DNA of 64,000 nucleotides from Trichodesmium sp050015995 (GCF_050015995.1 NZ_JBNHEP010000067.1:1-64000); one strand, 5' to 3'. Positions 29,623-39,555 are shown, numbered from the stretch's first letter. The notes: generated from the letters alone by a model not told the origin. Numbers and translations are program-made.

Positions 29623-29790
29623 TATAGCAATTCCCACAGTTATGAGGTAAATTTACGATCCCCCTAAATCCCCCTTAAAAAGCTATCCTTTATAAGGAAC
29701 TCCTGAAAACCTCGTGGGAGGGTGGGGAGAGGGGGAAGAGGGGGGTGGGGGGAGCTAAAACTGTACCTCTTTTGTTAAAAAACTGCTATA
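29623..29790. repeat. TIR-bearing repeat, family C, copy 1
   Basis: The left end is TATAGCAATTCCCACAGTTATGAGG and the right end, inverted, is TATAGCAGTTTTTTAACAAA then AGAGGTAC. It carries polypurine/polypyrimidine sequence between the ends. A better-preserved copy lies at 49682. It sits directly upstream of the HEAT gene start. Confidence 0.55.
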
Positions 29791-29987
29791 GAAAACAGCA
29801 GCTTATTTTAAGTCTATATATTAACATATTATATAGAATCCGGTTGAACACTCCTCATTACGACGATAGGAAACAATCTCCCAAAACCCTGAGATTGCTT
29901 CCTTCCACTCCGTGACCGTCGCAATGACTTGGGTGTAGTAATTATCCGGATTTGATATAACACCAATTTCATTAACCTAGTAGTTTT

Positions 29988-30081
29988 GTAGGTTGGGTTG
30001 AGGTACCCCGAAACCCAACAAAAATAGATAACCAATAAAGATAGATAAATTGTTGAGTTGCGGTCGCTTAACCCAACCTAC
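29988..30081. repeat. Inverted-repeat element, GTAGGTTGGGTT ends, copy 1
   Basis: GTAGGTTGGGTTGAGG at the left pairs with TTAACCCAACCTAC at the right. A second copy lies at 30731-30810. Non-coding. Confidence 0.6.
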
Positions 30082-30082
30082 T

Positions 30083-30565
30083 AGCGTGTCTAAACTAAAA
30101 TTGTGGTTAAAAAACCTAACCCCCCAACCCCCTTCCCTACGAGGGAAGGGGGAGAAGAGTCCCCCCTCTCCTTGCAGGAGAGGGGCTGGGGGAGAGGTCT
30201 TCATTGACTCGCTCTTTACCCACATTTTAAAGCTAGACGAGTTAGTAGTAGCGTGTCTACACTAAAATTGTGGTTAAAAAAAACCTATCCCCCCTTACTC
30301 CCCTTTGAAAGGGGGGAGGAGGGAATGGGGAGAAGAGTCCCCCCTCTCCTTGCAGGAGAGGGGCTGGGGGAGAGGTCTTCATTGACTCGCTCTTTACCCA
30401 CATTTTAAAGCTAGACGAGTTAGTAGTAGCGTGTCTACACTAAAATTGTGGTTAAAAAAAACCTATCCCCCCTTACTCCCCTTTGAAAGGGGGGAGGAGG
30501 GAATGGGGAGAATATTTCCCCCCTCTCCTTGCAGGAGAGGGGTCGGGGGAGAGGTCTCCATTAGA
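30083..30565. repeat. Three tandem units of family D
   Basis: Three consecutive units start at AGCGTGTCTA (30083, 30250, 30428), with spacings of 167 and 178 bp. Each has AAAATTGTGGTTAAAAA, a C-rich tract, a stem-loop CCTCTCCTTGCAGGAGAGG and a TCATTGACTCGCTC tail. The third unit ends where a family E repeat begins. No coding capacity. Confidence 0.75.
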
Positions 30566-30680
30566 CATAGGCGTGATAATTAAAAATCAAATCAATTATA
30601 GTGCATAAACCATTAATTATTTCCCCCTAATCCCTACTCCCTACTCCCTACTCCCTCTTTTCCGGAGAGGTCTCCATTAT
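30565..30680. repeat. Family E repeat, copy 4
   Basis: It opens with TTAGACATAGGCGTGATAAT and closes with CTCTTTTCCGGAGAGGTCT. The interior contains TCCCTAC microsatellite repeats. Confidence 0.55.
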
Positions 30681-30730
30681 GCTCAAACTTACCCACAAAA
30701 TAAATCTAGACACGCTACTACTGTAAGTTT

Positions 30731-30810
30731 TGTAGGTTGGGTTGAGGTCTTCCGAAACCCAACAAAGATAGATAAATTGTTGGGTTGCGCTGTCGCTTAA
30801 CCCAACCTAC
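30731..30810. repeat. Inverted-repeat element, GTAGGTTGGGTT ends, copy 2
   Basis: It has the same inverted ends as the copy at 29988 and is followed immediately by the family F element. Confidence 0.6.
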
Positions 30811-30917
30811 TGGACTGACACATCTAAAACTGTGCATTAGAAAAATGACTTAATCTCTAATAAATTCAGACTTTTCCTAAAAATTTATTGCACCATTTAA
30901 GGTGTGTCAGTCTACTA
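30808..30917. repeat. IS630-type MITE, family F, copy 2, upstream of valS
   Basis: The left end is TACTGGACTGACACATCTAA and the inverse of the right end is TAGACTGACACACCTTAAA. The inner sequence is AT-rich. It ends 61 bp before the valS start codon, so the valS promoter or leader must lie within or after it. Confidence 0.7.
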
Positions 30918-30978
30918 CTGTAAGCTATGGCACAATATTAAGGACAATCAAATAGTGTCCAAAAATTTAATTTCATCT

Positions 30979-33714
30979 ATGACCAAAACCATACCAGAAC
31001 TACCAACCAAATACGACCCCTTTGCTACTGAAGCTAAATGGCAAAAGTATTGGGAAGAAAATAACACTTTCAAGGCTGACCCTAACCAAACCGGCGACCC
31101 CTACTGTATCGTTATTCCCCCACCGAATGTTACAGGTAGTCTCCATGCAGGCCATGCTTTTAATAATTCCCTGATAGACACGCTTATTCGTTACCATCGA
31201 ATGCGGGGTGACAATACCCTCTACCTCCCAGGTACGGACCACGCTAGTATTGCTGTTCAAACTATTTTGGAACGCCAACTAAAAGCTGAGGGCAAAAGTC
31301 GCTACGATATTGGGCGGGAAAAATTCCTGGAACGTGCTTGGGAATGGAAAGCAGAGTCTGGTGGTACTATTGTTAATCAATTACGTCGTCTGGGAGTTTC
31401 TACAGACTGGACTCGCGAACGTTTTACTCTAGATGAAGGTTTATCTAAAGCTGTCATCGAAGCATTTATGCGTCTCTACGAACAAGGTCTCATCTATCGC
31501 GGTAACTATTTGGTCAACTGGTGCCCTGCTAGTCAGTCTGCTGTTTCTGACTTGGAAGTTGAAAATAAGGAGGTTAACGGCAACCTCTGGCATTTCCGTT
31601 ATCCCCTTACTGATGGTAGTGGTTATGTGGAAGTCGCCACAACTCGCCCAGAAACAATGTTGGGGGATACTGGTGTCGCTGTTAACCCCAATGACGATCG
31701 CTACAAAAATTTGATTGGCAAAACTCTGACTCTACCAATAATGGAACGGGAAATACCTATTGTTGCTGATGAGTTGGTTGACCCTGAGTTTGGTACTGGT
31801 TGTGTGAAAGTTACTCCCGCTCACGACCCTAATGATTTTGAAATGGGTAAGCGTCACAATTTGCCATTCATTAATATCATGAATAAAGATGGCAGTTTGA
31901 ATGAAAATGCGGGAGTGTTTGTTGGGCAAGACCGTTTTGAGGCACGGAAAAATGTTGTGAAACGGTTAAAAGAAGAGGGCGTTTTGGTTAAGGTAGAGGA
32001 ATATAGTCATAGCGTTCCCTATAGCGATCGGGGTAAAGTACCTGTGGAACCTCTGCTGTCTACTCAGTGGTTTGTCAAAATTGAACCATTAGCAGAGAAA
32101 ACACTAGAATTATTGGATAAACACAACCAACCGAAATTTGTTCCGGAACGTTGGACGAAAGTTTACCGTGACTGGTTGGTCAAAATTAAAGACTGGTGTA
32201 TTTCCCGACAACTTTGGTGGGGTCATCAAATTCCTGCTTGGTATGCTGTCAGCGAAACTAATGGGGAAATTTCCGATAATACTCCTTTTGTTATTGCTCG
32301 CTCGGAGGCGGAAGCGTTGGAGCAAGCAAAGGCCAAATTTGGGGATAATGTGAAAATTCAACAAGACCCAGATGTTCTTGATACTTGGTTTTCGTCTGGT
32401 TTATGGCCGTTTTCCACATTGGGTTGGCCGGAAAATACTCCAGACTTAGCAAAATATTATCCTACTAGCACTCTTTCGACTGGTTTTGATATTATCTTTT
32501 TCTGGGTTGCTAGAATGACAATGATGGGAGTACATTTTACTGGAAAAATGCCGTTTGAAACTGTTTATATTCACGGTTTAATGTTAGATGAAAATGGCAA
32601 AAAGCAATCTAAATCTGCTGGTAATGGGATTAATCCTTTGTTGTTAATTGAAAAGTATGGAACTGATGCTTTGCGTTATACTTTGATGCGAGAAACTGCT
32701 GGAGCAGGGCAAGATGTGAGGATGGATTATAATCGGGAAACTGAGGAGTCGGCATCGGTAGAAGCGTCTCGAAATTTTACTAATAAAATTTGGAATGCTG
32801 CCCGATTTGTAATGATGAAATTAGGTGGTAAAACTCCTCAAGAATTAGGGCAACCAGAGGCGGATAAATTGGAGCTAGTTGACCGTTGGATTTTGTCTCG
32901 TTTCTATCAAGTTGTGCAGCAAACTTGCAATTATTTAGATAATTATGGTTTGGGGGAAGCTGCGAAGGGTCTTTATGAATTTATTTGGGGAGATTTTTGT
33001 GATTGGTATCTGGAATTAGTTAAGTCTCGTTTGCAAGGAGAGGATGAAAATTCTAAGTTAGTAGCACAGCAAACTTTGGCTTATGTTTTGGATGGAATTT
33101 TGAGATTATTACATCCTTTTATGCCTCATATTACTGAGGAAATTTGGCATACTTTGAATCAGGTTGGAGAAGAAAAATGTTTGGCTTTGGAGTCTTATCC
33201 AAAGTTAGATAATTCTTTGATTAATTCCGATCTAGAAGGGGAGTTTGAGTTATTGATTGGAGTAATTCGGACACTGAGAAATTTACGAGCAGAGGTTGAT
33301 ATTAAACCAAAGGTAAAAATTACGGCAATTTTGCAGAGTGAGAATGAAAAAGAACGGGAAATTTTGCAAAAAGGTGAGGTTTATATTCAAGATTTAGCTA
33401 AGGTTGAAACATTGGATATTACTCCTAGCGTTGATGAAAAAGTCGGTCAAACTATTGCTGGTGTTTTTGGAACTGTACAAGTTTTAGTTTCATTATCAGG
33501 AGTAGTAGATATTGAAGCTTTATCTGCTCGATTGGAGAAAAAATTAGGGAAGTTAGAGAAAGAAATTTTATCTACTTCTAAAAGGTTGAGTAAACCTGGT
33601 TTTGTCGAGAAGGCAGACCCTAAATTTGTCGAGGAAACTAGAAATAATTTAGCAGAGGCAGAAAAGCAGGCAGAAATTTTACGCGATCGGCTGAATAATT
33701 TAAAGTCGAATTAG
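30979..33714 (+). CDS. valS: Valyl-tRNA synthetase
   Basis: A class I aminoacyl-tRNA synthetase that charges tRNA-Val, 911 residues from the ATG at 30979. An in-frame GTG at 30904 lies inside a MITE end and would add 25 unrelated residues, so it is rejected. Seen in order: the HIGH-like PPPNVTGSLHAGHAF, the editing domain with TTRPETMLGDTGVAVNP, the DVLDTWFSSGLWPFSTLGWP motif, the KMSKS-like loop KKQSKSAGNG and the C-terminal coiled-coil arm (from about 840). The Met of KMSKS is Gln here. Length and domain order are normal for bacterial ValRS. Confidence 0.97.
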   Translation: MTKTIPELPTKYDPFATEAKWQKYWEENNTFKADPNQTGDPYCIVIPPPNVTGSLHAGHAFNNSLIDTLIRYHRMRGDNTLYLPGTDHASIAVQTILERQLKAEGKSRYDIGREKFLERAWEWKAESGGTIVNQLRRLGVSTDWTRERFTLDEGLSKAVIEAFMRLYEQGLIYRGNYLVNWCPASQSAVSDLEVENKEVNGNLWHFRYPLTDGSGYVEVATTRPETMLGDTGVAVNPNDDRYKNLIGKTLTLPIMEREIPIVADELVDPEFGTGCVKVTPAHDPNDFEMGKRHNLPFINIMNKDGSLNENAGVFVGQDRFEARKNVVKRLKEEGVLVKVEEYSHSVPYSDRGKVPVEPLLSTQWFVKIEPLAEKTLELLDKHNQPKFVPERWTKVYRDWLVKIKDWCISRQLWWGHQIPAWYAVSETNGEISDNTPFVIARSEAEALEQAKAKFGDNVKIQQDPDVLDTWFSSGLWPFSTLGWPENTPDLAKYYPTSTLSTGFDIIFFWVARMTMMGVHFTGKMPFETVYIHGLMLDENGKKQSKSAGNGINPLLLIEKYGTDALRYTLMRETAGAGQDVRMDYNRETEESASVEASRNFTNKIWNAARFVMMKLGGKTPQELGQPEADKLELVDRWILSRFYQVVQQTCNYLDNYGLGEAAKGLYEFIWGDFCDWYLELVKSRLQGEDENSKLVAQQTLAYVLDGILRLLHPFMPHITEEIWHTLNQVGEEKCLALESYPKLDNSLINSDLEGEFELLIGVIRTLRNLRAEVDIKPKVKITAILQSENEKEREILQKGEVYIQDLAKVETLDITPSVDEKVGQTIAGVFGTVQVLVSLSGVVDIEALSARLEKKLGKLEKEILSTSKRLSKPGFVEKADPKFVEETRNNLAEAEKQAEILRDRLNNLKSN

Positions 33715-33720
33715 GCAAAT

Positions 33721-33754
33721 ATGGTTGGGTTTAGTTATTAGCTAACCCAACCAT
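33721..33754 (+). terminator. Probable valS terminator
   Basis: An inverted repeat, ATGGTTGGGTT and AACCCAACCAT with a short loop, starts 6 bp after the valS stop and is followed by a T-rich stretch. It sits between convergent genes and could serve both strands. Confidence 0.65.
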
Positions 33755-33826
33755 TTCTATTTTCTATGTATCTTGTCTATACTCCCAGTATCTTCATCAT
33801 AACTTTCATAAGTGGCAAGACATAAT

Positions 33827-34609
33827 TTAAAAAGCTTCGGGGTTTTTAAGACTAATTATTTTTTTTAGTTCTTCAATGCTAAATGGAGGAGATTTCTTAT
33901 GAATCATTGCATGGCAATTAGGACATAAAGGACGCAAATCTTTAATTGGATCGACTTCATATTGCCGATCTATATCAGATAAGGGTATTAAATGATGTAC
34001 ATGGATAAAATCTCTTCCAATTTCACCGAAAACTTTTTCAAAATTAAAACCACAAACATAGCAACTTGACCCATAGTATTCTATACAAATTTTACGAGCT
34101 TTTGAATTTCTTTCATAAGCATTAACGTTAACTTTATAAACAGAACCTTCTGGGAATTTATCGGATATTATGCTCTCTTGAACTTCATTAGGAAACAGAA
34201 CTTTATTTTGATAATCGCTTAGATTAATATTATCGAATAACTCTTCAAAACTCTGCTTAGGATTCTCCAAAATCCAACAAACTAAGTAATTAATTTCCCC
34301 TTCAGAATAGTTTTTTAATCCTTCATATATTTCTTTTTCAAAACGCCATAAGTCTCTTTGCCACCAACCTTTACGCGGATTATTATGATAAGGATCGAAT
34401 GAGTCTCTGATATTTTTTATTGTATTACCTGAAAATGAAAGTATTATCCCTATTTTTTTGTGCGTTTCATTTTTATTACCAAGTCCTAAATTTTGATAAG
34501 CCTTTTTATCAAATCTTGAAAGATAATAGCCTACTATATAAGCATGAGGACATTCGCATTCTCTAGATAAACTTATAAGACTACTCCAGTTTTGAGGTTT
34601 TTTCATCAT
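33827..34609 (-). CDS. HNH endonuclease (McrA-like)
   Basis: A 260-residue protein. The C-terminal third has a complete HNH nuclease module: CYVCGFNF, IHVHHLIPLSDI, a Leu-rich strand, then LRPLCPNCHAMIHKK. Two CxxC pairs bind zinc and the His-His-Asn-His residues are present. The N-terminal 150 residues are helical and not recognised; they could be a DNA-recognition domain. This arrangement resembles McrA-type or other standalone HNH restriction enzymes. No methylase lies nearby, so a role as a modification-dependent nuclease is plausible but unproved. It is convergent with valS. Confidence 0.85.
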   Translation of the reverse strand: MMKKPQNWSSLISLSRECECPHAYIVGYYLSRFDKKAYQNLGLGNKNETHKKIGIILSFSGNTIKNIRDSFDPYHNNPRKGWWQRDLWRFEKEIYEGLKNYSEGEINYLVCWILENPKQSFEELFDNINLSDYQNKVLFPNEVQESIISDKFPEGSVYKVNVNAYERNSKARKICIEYYGSSCYVCGFNFEKVFGEIGRDFIHVHHLIPLSDIDRQYEVDPIKDLRPLCPNCHAMIHKKSPPFSIEELKKIISLKNPEAF

Positions 34610-34703
34610 CGGTAAATATCTAATTTAGTTCTGTTCTTAGTATTCCCCCGATGCTTCCTGCGGTTATCATCATAGATGGAAGAATACAGAAGCCTAAAAG
34701 AAA

Positions 34704-35650
34704 ATGACAAGACAACCCCACGACCAATTTGCCAAACAATTCCTCAAATAATTACTTTCACCTTTTGGTAAAATCGAAATTAGTAAAGAAGTAACTGGAG
34801 AAGTTAGACAGATAGATATTTATTTTTCCCCAGCCTCAAAACCTCCTACTTCTAATTTCAATCTAGGAGTATTGAGTCAAATATTATTGAGCAATTGTTT
34901 AATCGAAGCATTTAGAAATCAACCTAGCTTAAATGAAGTTCGTAGTTGTCTACTGAAGTTATTTTCGCTTCAGAGTGAATTGCTACGAGAAGCCAAAAGG
35001 AATCAAGTATCTATTGAAGAAAAAGATTTGCCTTCTTTATGGATATTAGCTAGTTCTGCATCTGAGAAATTAATCAAGAGTTTTGGTTTTCAGCTAGACC
35101 CAGAAAACCCGGTGACAGGAGTTTACATTTCTACAGCAGGATTAAAGACAAATCTAATTGCAATTAATCAATTACCAGTAATACCGGAAACTCTATGGTT
35201 AAGAATATTAGGGAAGGGAAAAACTCAAAAATCAGCTATATTGGAAGGGGGTTAGTTGATTTATCACCAGAAAACCCATTGAGAAATTTGGCACTAGAAC
35301 AGGTTTCAATATGGAAGACTAATTTAGAAATTAAACAAGATTTAACATCGGAGGAGAGAGAATTAATTATGAATTTATCACCAGCTTATCTGAAATGGCG
35401 TGAAGATGTAAGGCAGGAAGGACGACAAGAAGGACGACAAGAAGGACGTCAGGAAGAACGAAAGATTATACTAGAAAGCTTACTCAAAACTCGATTTAGT
35501 CAACTTGACCAAGAGTTATTAGAAGTTATCGAAACTTTATTAAACTTTTCTGCCGATCAATATGCTCAGATATTAATTAAATTAGTTAATTTATCACGGG
35601 AGGAAATCTTAGAGTTCATTAAAAATGAATCGTTAAAACAGAAGAATTGA
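34704..35650 (+). pseudogene. Decayed Rpn/PD-(D/E)XK nuclease-like protein
   Basis: The reading frame starts at ATG 34704 (MTRQPHDQFAKQFLK), meets a TAA where the family normally has Glu, and continues in frame with LLSPFGKIEISKEVTGEVRQ. A frameshift near 35210-35250 moves the rest into another frame (DLSPENPLRNLALEQ to the stop at 35650). The C-terminal part has a tandem QEGRQEGRQEGR motif, typical of the Rpn/transposase-like PD-(D/E)XK families of cyanobacteria. With one nonsense and one frameshift change it is probably dead. The open pieces are 34872-35255 and 35195-35650. Confidence 0.8.
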
Positions 35651-35724
35651 ACTAGAAAACTTAGCCCAACTTAATTATACCTATTTATTTATTCCTTTTT
35701 ACTCGATCGCCCTTAATATTAATT

Positions 35725-36795
35725 ATGCAAAATATAGAAGAAACTGCCTCTTCAATTTTACAAAATTCTGTAGCTCCCGTAGCTAACGAAATAGATAGTA
35801 ACCATGAAGCACTAAAAACAGCTTTAATGAGTCTGGGAAGATCGGGTTTATTAGCACTACAAATTCCGCGAAAGTGGGGTGGTTTAGAATTAAGTCAACA
35901 AGATTATTTTAATTATCAATTACTCGTAGCAAAATCTTCTGGTGCATTAGCTTTTCTCCAAACCCAACATCAGAGTGCAGCAGCAATGTTAGCATCAAGT
36001 GAAAATGATCGAATACAACAACAATATTTACCTCATTTGAGTCATGGCAAAATCTTATTAGGAGTTGGTTTTTCCCAACTTAGACGCTCTGGGGAACCAC
36101 TTGTCAAAGCTTTCCCTACTAAAGGTGGATATTATATAGAAGGAACGGTACCTTGGATAACTGGGTGGAATATATTTCAGGAATTTATTATTGCAGCAAA
36201 ATTACCTGATGGAAAAGCAGTTTTTGGCATACTTCCTTTGGAGGAAACCATTACATTAAATGGCAGTATTAGTTTTTCAGAAATTATGCCTTTGTGCGCT
36301 ATAAATTCAACTAATACTGTTAGTGCCACAGTAAAAAATTGGTTTTTATCAGATGAGCGAGTAGTTTCTTTCAAACCTGCAAATTGGATTCATCATAATG
36401 ACAAACAAAAAATTTTACGCTTTACTCCTTTTGCTTTGGGATGTGCCTTCGCAAGTATAGATATTATGAGAGAAGTATCAAAAACCAAATCTCTTTGTTT
36501 TATTACAGATGCAATTTATTGTCTACAAGCTGAGGTTAATGAATGTCGAAATGCCATAGATGAAGCTAATAAAAATCCTGATACTGATTTTGCCAAAAAA
36601 CTCCACCTCAGAGTAACATCTATTAACCTAGCCCAGCGTTGTGCTGCTGCTGCTGTTACTGTTTCTAGTGGCGCTGCTAATCACAAAAATCATGGAGCGC
36701 AACGGGTTTACCGAGAGTCTCTAGTCTACACAGTTTTTGCTCAGACTACAGCCATTATGGAAGCTACTCTCAAAATCTTAAGTTGTGGGATATAA
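35725..36795 (+). CDS. Acyl-CoA dehydrogenase family protein
   Basis: A 356-residue flavoprotein-like protein. The N-terminal helical domain has LGRSGLLALQIPRKWGGLEL, the family entry motif. A beta domain follows (GYYIEGTVPWITGW, equivalent to the FAD-binding TGxKxWITN region), then a C-terminal helical domain. The usual catalytic Glu position is not obvious and the ends are shorter than in fatty-acid dehydrogenases. Most cyanobacteria lack a classical beta-oxidation pathway, so the substrate is unknown; it may be a monooxygenase-like member of the family. Monocistronic. Confidence 0.85.
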   Translation: MQNIEETASSILQNSVAPVANEIDSNHEALKTALMSLGRSGLLALQIPRKWGGLELSQQDYFNYQLLVAKSSGALAFLQTQHQSAAAMLASSENDRIQQQYLPHLSHGKILLGVGFSQLRRSGEPLVKAFPTKGGYYIEGTVPWITGWNIFQEFIIAAKLPDGKAVFGILPLEETITLNGSISFSEIMPLCAINSTNTVSATVKNWFLSDERVVSFKPANWIHHNDKQKILRFTPFALGCAFASIDIMREVSKTKSLCFITDAIYCLQAEVNECRNAIDEANKNPDTDFAKKLHLRVTSINLAQRCAAAAVTVSSGAANHKNHGAQRVYRESLVYTVFAQTTAIMEATLKILSCGI

Positions 36796-36984
36796 TTGGA
36801 AGTTTTAAGTTGTAATACTGCTGTAGAGAAGTCAGGCATTCAAAAGTTAAAAATAAAAGTTATTTTTGATTAACTAAACAGTTTAACTAATATCATTGCG
36901 GGTTAGCTATCAGCTATCAGTTTCATTGTCTTTAAAGAAGGAAAAAGCAATTAAGAGATTTCAAAGAATTAAAAGTATGGTTCA

Positions 36985-37126
36985 TTAATTGGATAATAGA
37001 CATCTCCAGAAAAGAGGGAACACTTAACTGGGAACACTTAACCCACCCCTAACCCCTCCCAGGAGGGGAGGAATTGATAATTTCTGGATAATAATTGACT
37101 TTACTTTTTATTTTTGGAGATGTCTA
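36985..37126. repeat. Family E repeat, copy 5
   Basis: The inverted ends are AATAGACATCTCCAGAAAAG and TTTTTGGAGATGTCTAATGG. It abuts the family B element that starts at 37126. Confidence 0.65.
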
Positions 37127-37511
37127 ATGGATAATTACCTCTGGTTAAAACCGCAACGGAATTGAATATAAGGAAATATCCTAGCATTTTTCTCAAGGAA
37201 AGAATTGGATATGGCGTTTAGCGCTCCGCACAATGCGTGTTAACGCGGAGCGACTTGAATTGCCGAGCGGCTCTGAAAGAGCGGGAAAACTCCCCATCCC
37301 ACCAGGTCATGCTCCACAAACGACCGCTCTCTTGGTCGATTGGATATGGCGTTTAGCGTTCCGCACAACTTCGTTAACGCTGCGCGACATGAAAAGCGTT
37401 CGCGGCTCTGCAAAGAGCGGGAGACCTCGCCATCCCATCCTACGGACTGCTCCGCAAACGACCGCTTTTTTTCCTTAAAAGGAGAGGCTTTATACCTTGA
37501 TTTTTCGGTAA
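37126..37511 (+). repeat. Family B repeat element
   Basis: It runs from AATGGATAATTACCTCTGG to TTTTTCGGTAA. The core holds GATTGGATATGGCGTTTAGCG twice and other GC-rich modules shared with 11611-12152. Open frames inside it are not genes. Confidence 0.75.
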
Positions 37512-37528
37512 AAGCTGATCATTAAGCG

Positions 37529-37651
37529 TAGTGGACTGTTTCATCTAAAATAGTGCGTTACGACGGATTGCTGAATCCTTTTCATAGTCTGAATTTAAGC
37601 AGTCTAAAACACCCTACAATTTTGCACAAAATTAGCTGTGTTAATCCGGTA
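37529..37651. repeat. IS630-type MITE, family F, copy 3
   Basis: The left end TAGTGGACTGTTTCATCTAA and the inverse right end (TACCGGATTAACACAGCTAA) match the ends at 14612 and 62734. Non-coding. The rest of 37652-37939 shows a short GCTGAGTGCTGAGTGCT repeat and no gene. Confidence 0.6.
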
Positions 37652-37939
37652 GGATTTTTAGGAGGAGTTTAAATCCCCTTCTAAACTTTAGAAAAATAAT
37701 CTTGCTGAGTGCTGAGTGCTGAGTGCTAACCGCTTTTTTAAGGAGAATTATATTAGTAATTGAAATTTACTTCTTACTATTTCACATAAATTGTGATCTA
37801 GATCATTATTTATTCAACAAAAGTATCACTAGCAAAGCTCAATATTATCACTAATTCTACCTGAATAAGTCACTTATTAAATATATCATCACACCATACA
37901 ATAATATTATGTTCCAAATTAGGGAGGTAGGAAAAAATC

Positions 37940-38239
37940 ATGGCTCTTTTAATTCGTCCTTCAAGTGACTTTAACAAAAAAAATAGTTCTCTACTACAGA
38001 AAAAGTTACAAAAAATTCTAGCTACTGGCTCAGAACATTGCTGTGTAGTAGACCTCGCAACTTTAAATTATATTAATAATTATGGATTAATGACTTTATT
38101 TGCATTGCATCGTATAGCCAGTAAAAATGATTGTAACCTATATCTAATGAATTTAAATGATTCAGTTAAATATTGTCTAGAACTAACTGGACTAGACGGG
38201 ATATTTGAAGTTAAGCAGAAGGCAGAGAAACCAATCTAA
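37940..38239 (+). CDS. STAS-domain protein (anti-sigma-factor antagonist type)
   Basis: A 99-residue single-domain protein. A GGGAGGTAGG ribosome site lies 10 bp upstream of the ATG. The STAS fold is visible as HCCVVDLATLNYINNYGLMTLFALHRI, here shortened to its key parts VVDLATLNYINNYG and LYLMNLNDSVKYCLELTGLD. The usual phosphorylatable Ser/Thr of SpoIIAA-type proteins falls at Asn-Asn-Tyr, so phospho-switching may be lost. No partner kinase or phosphatase lies nearby. It could bind a sensor or a transporter instead. Confidence 0.8.
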   Translation: MALLIRPSSDFNKKNSSLLQKKLQKILATGSEHCCVVDLATLNYINNYGLMTLFALHRIASKNDCNLYLMNLNDSVKYCLELTGLDGIFEVKQKAEKPI

Positions 38240-38284
38240 ATTATGGCAGCTTATGCGGTTAAGCTTTAGAGGAGTATAGAGTCA

Positions 38285-38545
38285 GAATATGGAGTTAAAT
38301 TTCTTTCTGTAAAAAGTTACTATAATCTTTGGAAATCAGCAGGAATGAGTTGGAAAAAAAACCAAAAAAATAATCCCAAACGAGATAGTCAACTCGTGAA
38401 AAATCAACATCAAGAAATCTGTAATTTATGAGAAGAACGTCGAGAAGAGATAGAAACTGGAAAGCTGGCTGTATATTTGATTTATGAATGTCATTTGCTG
38501 CAGGATGATATTTGTGGATATGTCTGGGGACTCACACCAGAATAA
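38285..38545 (+). pseudogene. IS630-family transposase remnant
   Basis: One frame reads KSYYNLWKSAGMSWKK, then NPKRDSQLVKNQ, a TGA stop, EERREEIETGKLAVYLIYE and CGYVWGLTPE. This is the middle of an IS630 transposase around the first catalytic Asp, which is Tyr here (IYECH for the usual EDECH). Both termini are missing. The 38546-38947 stretch shows no gene. Confidence 0.8.
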
Positions 38546-38947
38546 TTGCCCTTAAAAATTGTGTAATATCATCTCGGCTTAATTGGTGCTCGAAAAACTT
38601 TCTCCTCATGATATAGAGTCACTTTTTTTAAACGACTTAAAAGGATTCTTAAGTATGATATTAGTCAGATTGTTATTACTCTTGTAACTCAACTCAGATA
38701 ACATTTAATATCTGGATTGTAAATGGCTACAAATTCAGTTACAAAAATTTTTGATTTTGATTAATTATTCAAATATGTCAAACCCCTATAATAACGGAAA
38801 TACCTTTGATTAATCAACTTGACTCATAGTAGATTTCTATAGGCACAAAGTGTTTTTCTTCTTTTTATACTACTTTTAATATTACAAGTTGACTTGAGGA
38901 ATCTGAATTATTAAGAATCACTCTGCTTCTCAGGAACTCTAATGGGA

Positions 38948-39334
38948 TTAAAAATTAACGACAAGTATACGACAATTGAGAATAGCTCTTTCAGCAGCAA
39001 TTATCAATCTTAAATTATCTTTTTCTTCTATCGAATCATCTCTTTTTGATAAGAGCAAATATTCTTTTGATTGGTTTAAAAAAAAACCGGTAGTTTTGAC
39101 GAAATCTTCTAGTATTATTTCCTGTATAGGAGTTACTTTTTCTTTCTTACAACATGGAAGATTTATTGATTCTATTAATTCAATAGCCCTATCAATCAAT
39201 GCTAAATTTTTGAATTTTTCTATTCGATAGATTAAGATAATTCTTTTTAATAAGTATTCGAGAGAAGACATTTGCTTGTTGAAACAATTACCAAATATAT
39301 TTGAATGAGCGGTCTTGATTTTTAGAGAATTCAT
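38948..39334 (-). CDS. Hypothetical helical protein
   Basis: A frame of 154 codons opens at 39412, but its first residues are poor and Cys-rich. The Met at 39334 gives 128 residues and the Met at 39271 gives 107. The body from MSSLEYLLKRIILIYRI to the end is strongly helical with a KxxK-rich middle (CCKKEKVTPIQE). I do not recognise a family. No ribosome site distinguishes the starts. It may be real but is weakly supported. Confidence 0.4.
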   Translation of the reverse strand: MNSLKIKTAHSNIFGNCFNKQMSSLEYLLKRIILIYRIEKFKNLALIDRAIELIESINLPCCKKEKVTPIQEIILEDFVKTTGFFLNQSKEYLLLSKRDDSIEEKDNLRLIIAAERAILNCRILVVNF

Positions 39335-39555
39335 TTTTGATTTTTTTACAAAAATATAACTACAACAATTTCCTTGCTTACAATAGTAAAGCAAACTACT
39401 CCAATAATGCAATAGCTAATCAGTATCTTTACTGAATCTTCACATAGTTAATCAATGTCAATATATTAGCTTTTAAAATACTTCTAAATTATAGATAAAT
39501 GATGATAAATACGGTTGTAACGATCATAAATACAGTTGTAAAACACTGTATAAAA

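Noticed and set aside
30904..30978. 25-codon N-terminal extension of valS from GTG 30904
   Set aside because: It is encoded in the MITE end and spacer. The family homology begins at the ATG at 30979.
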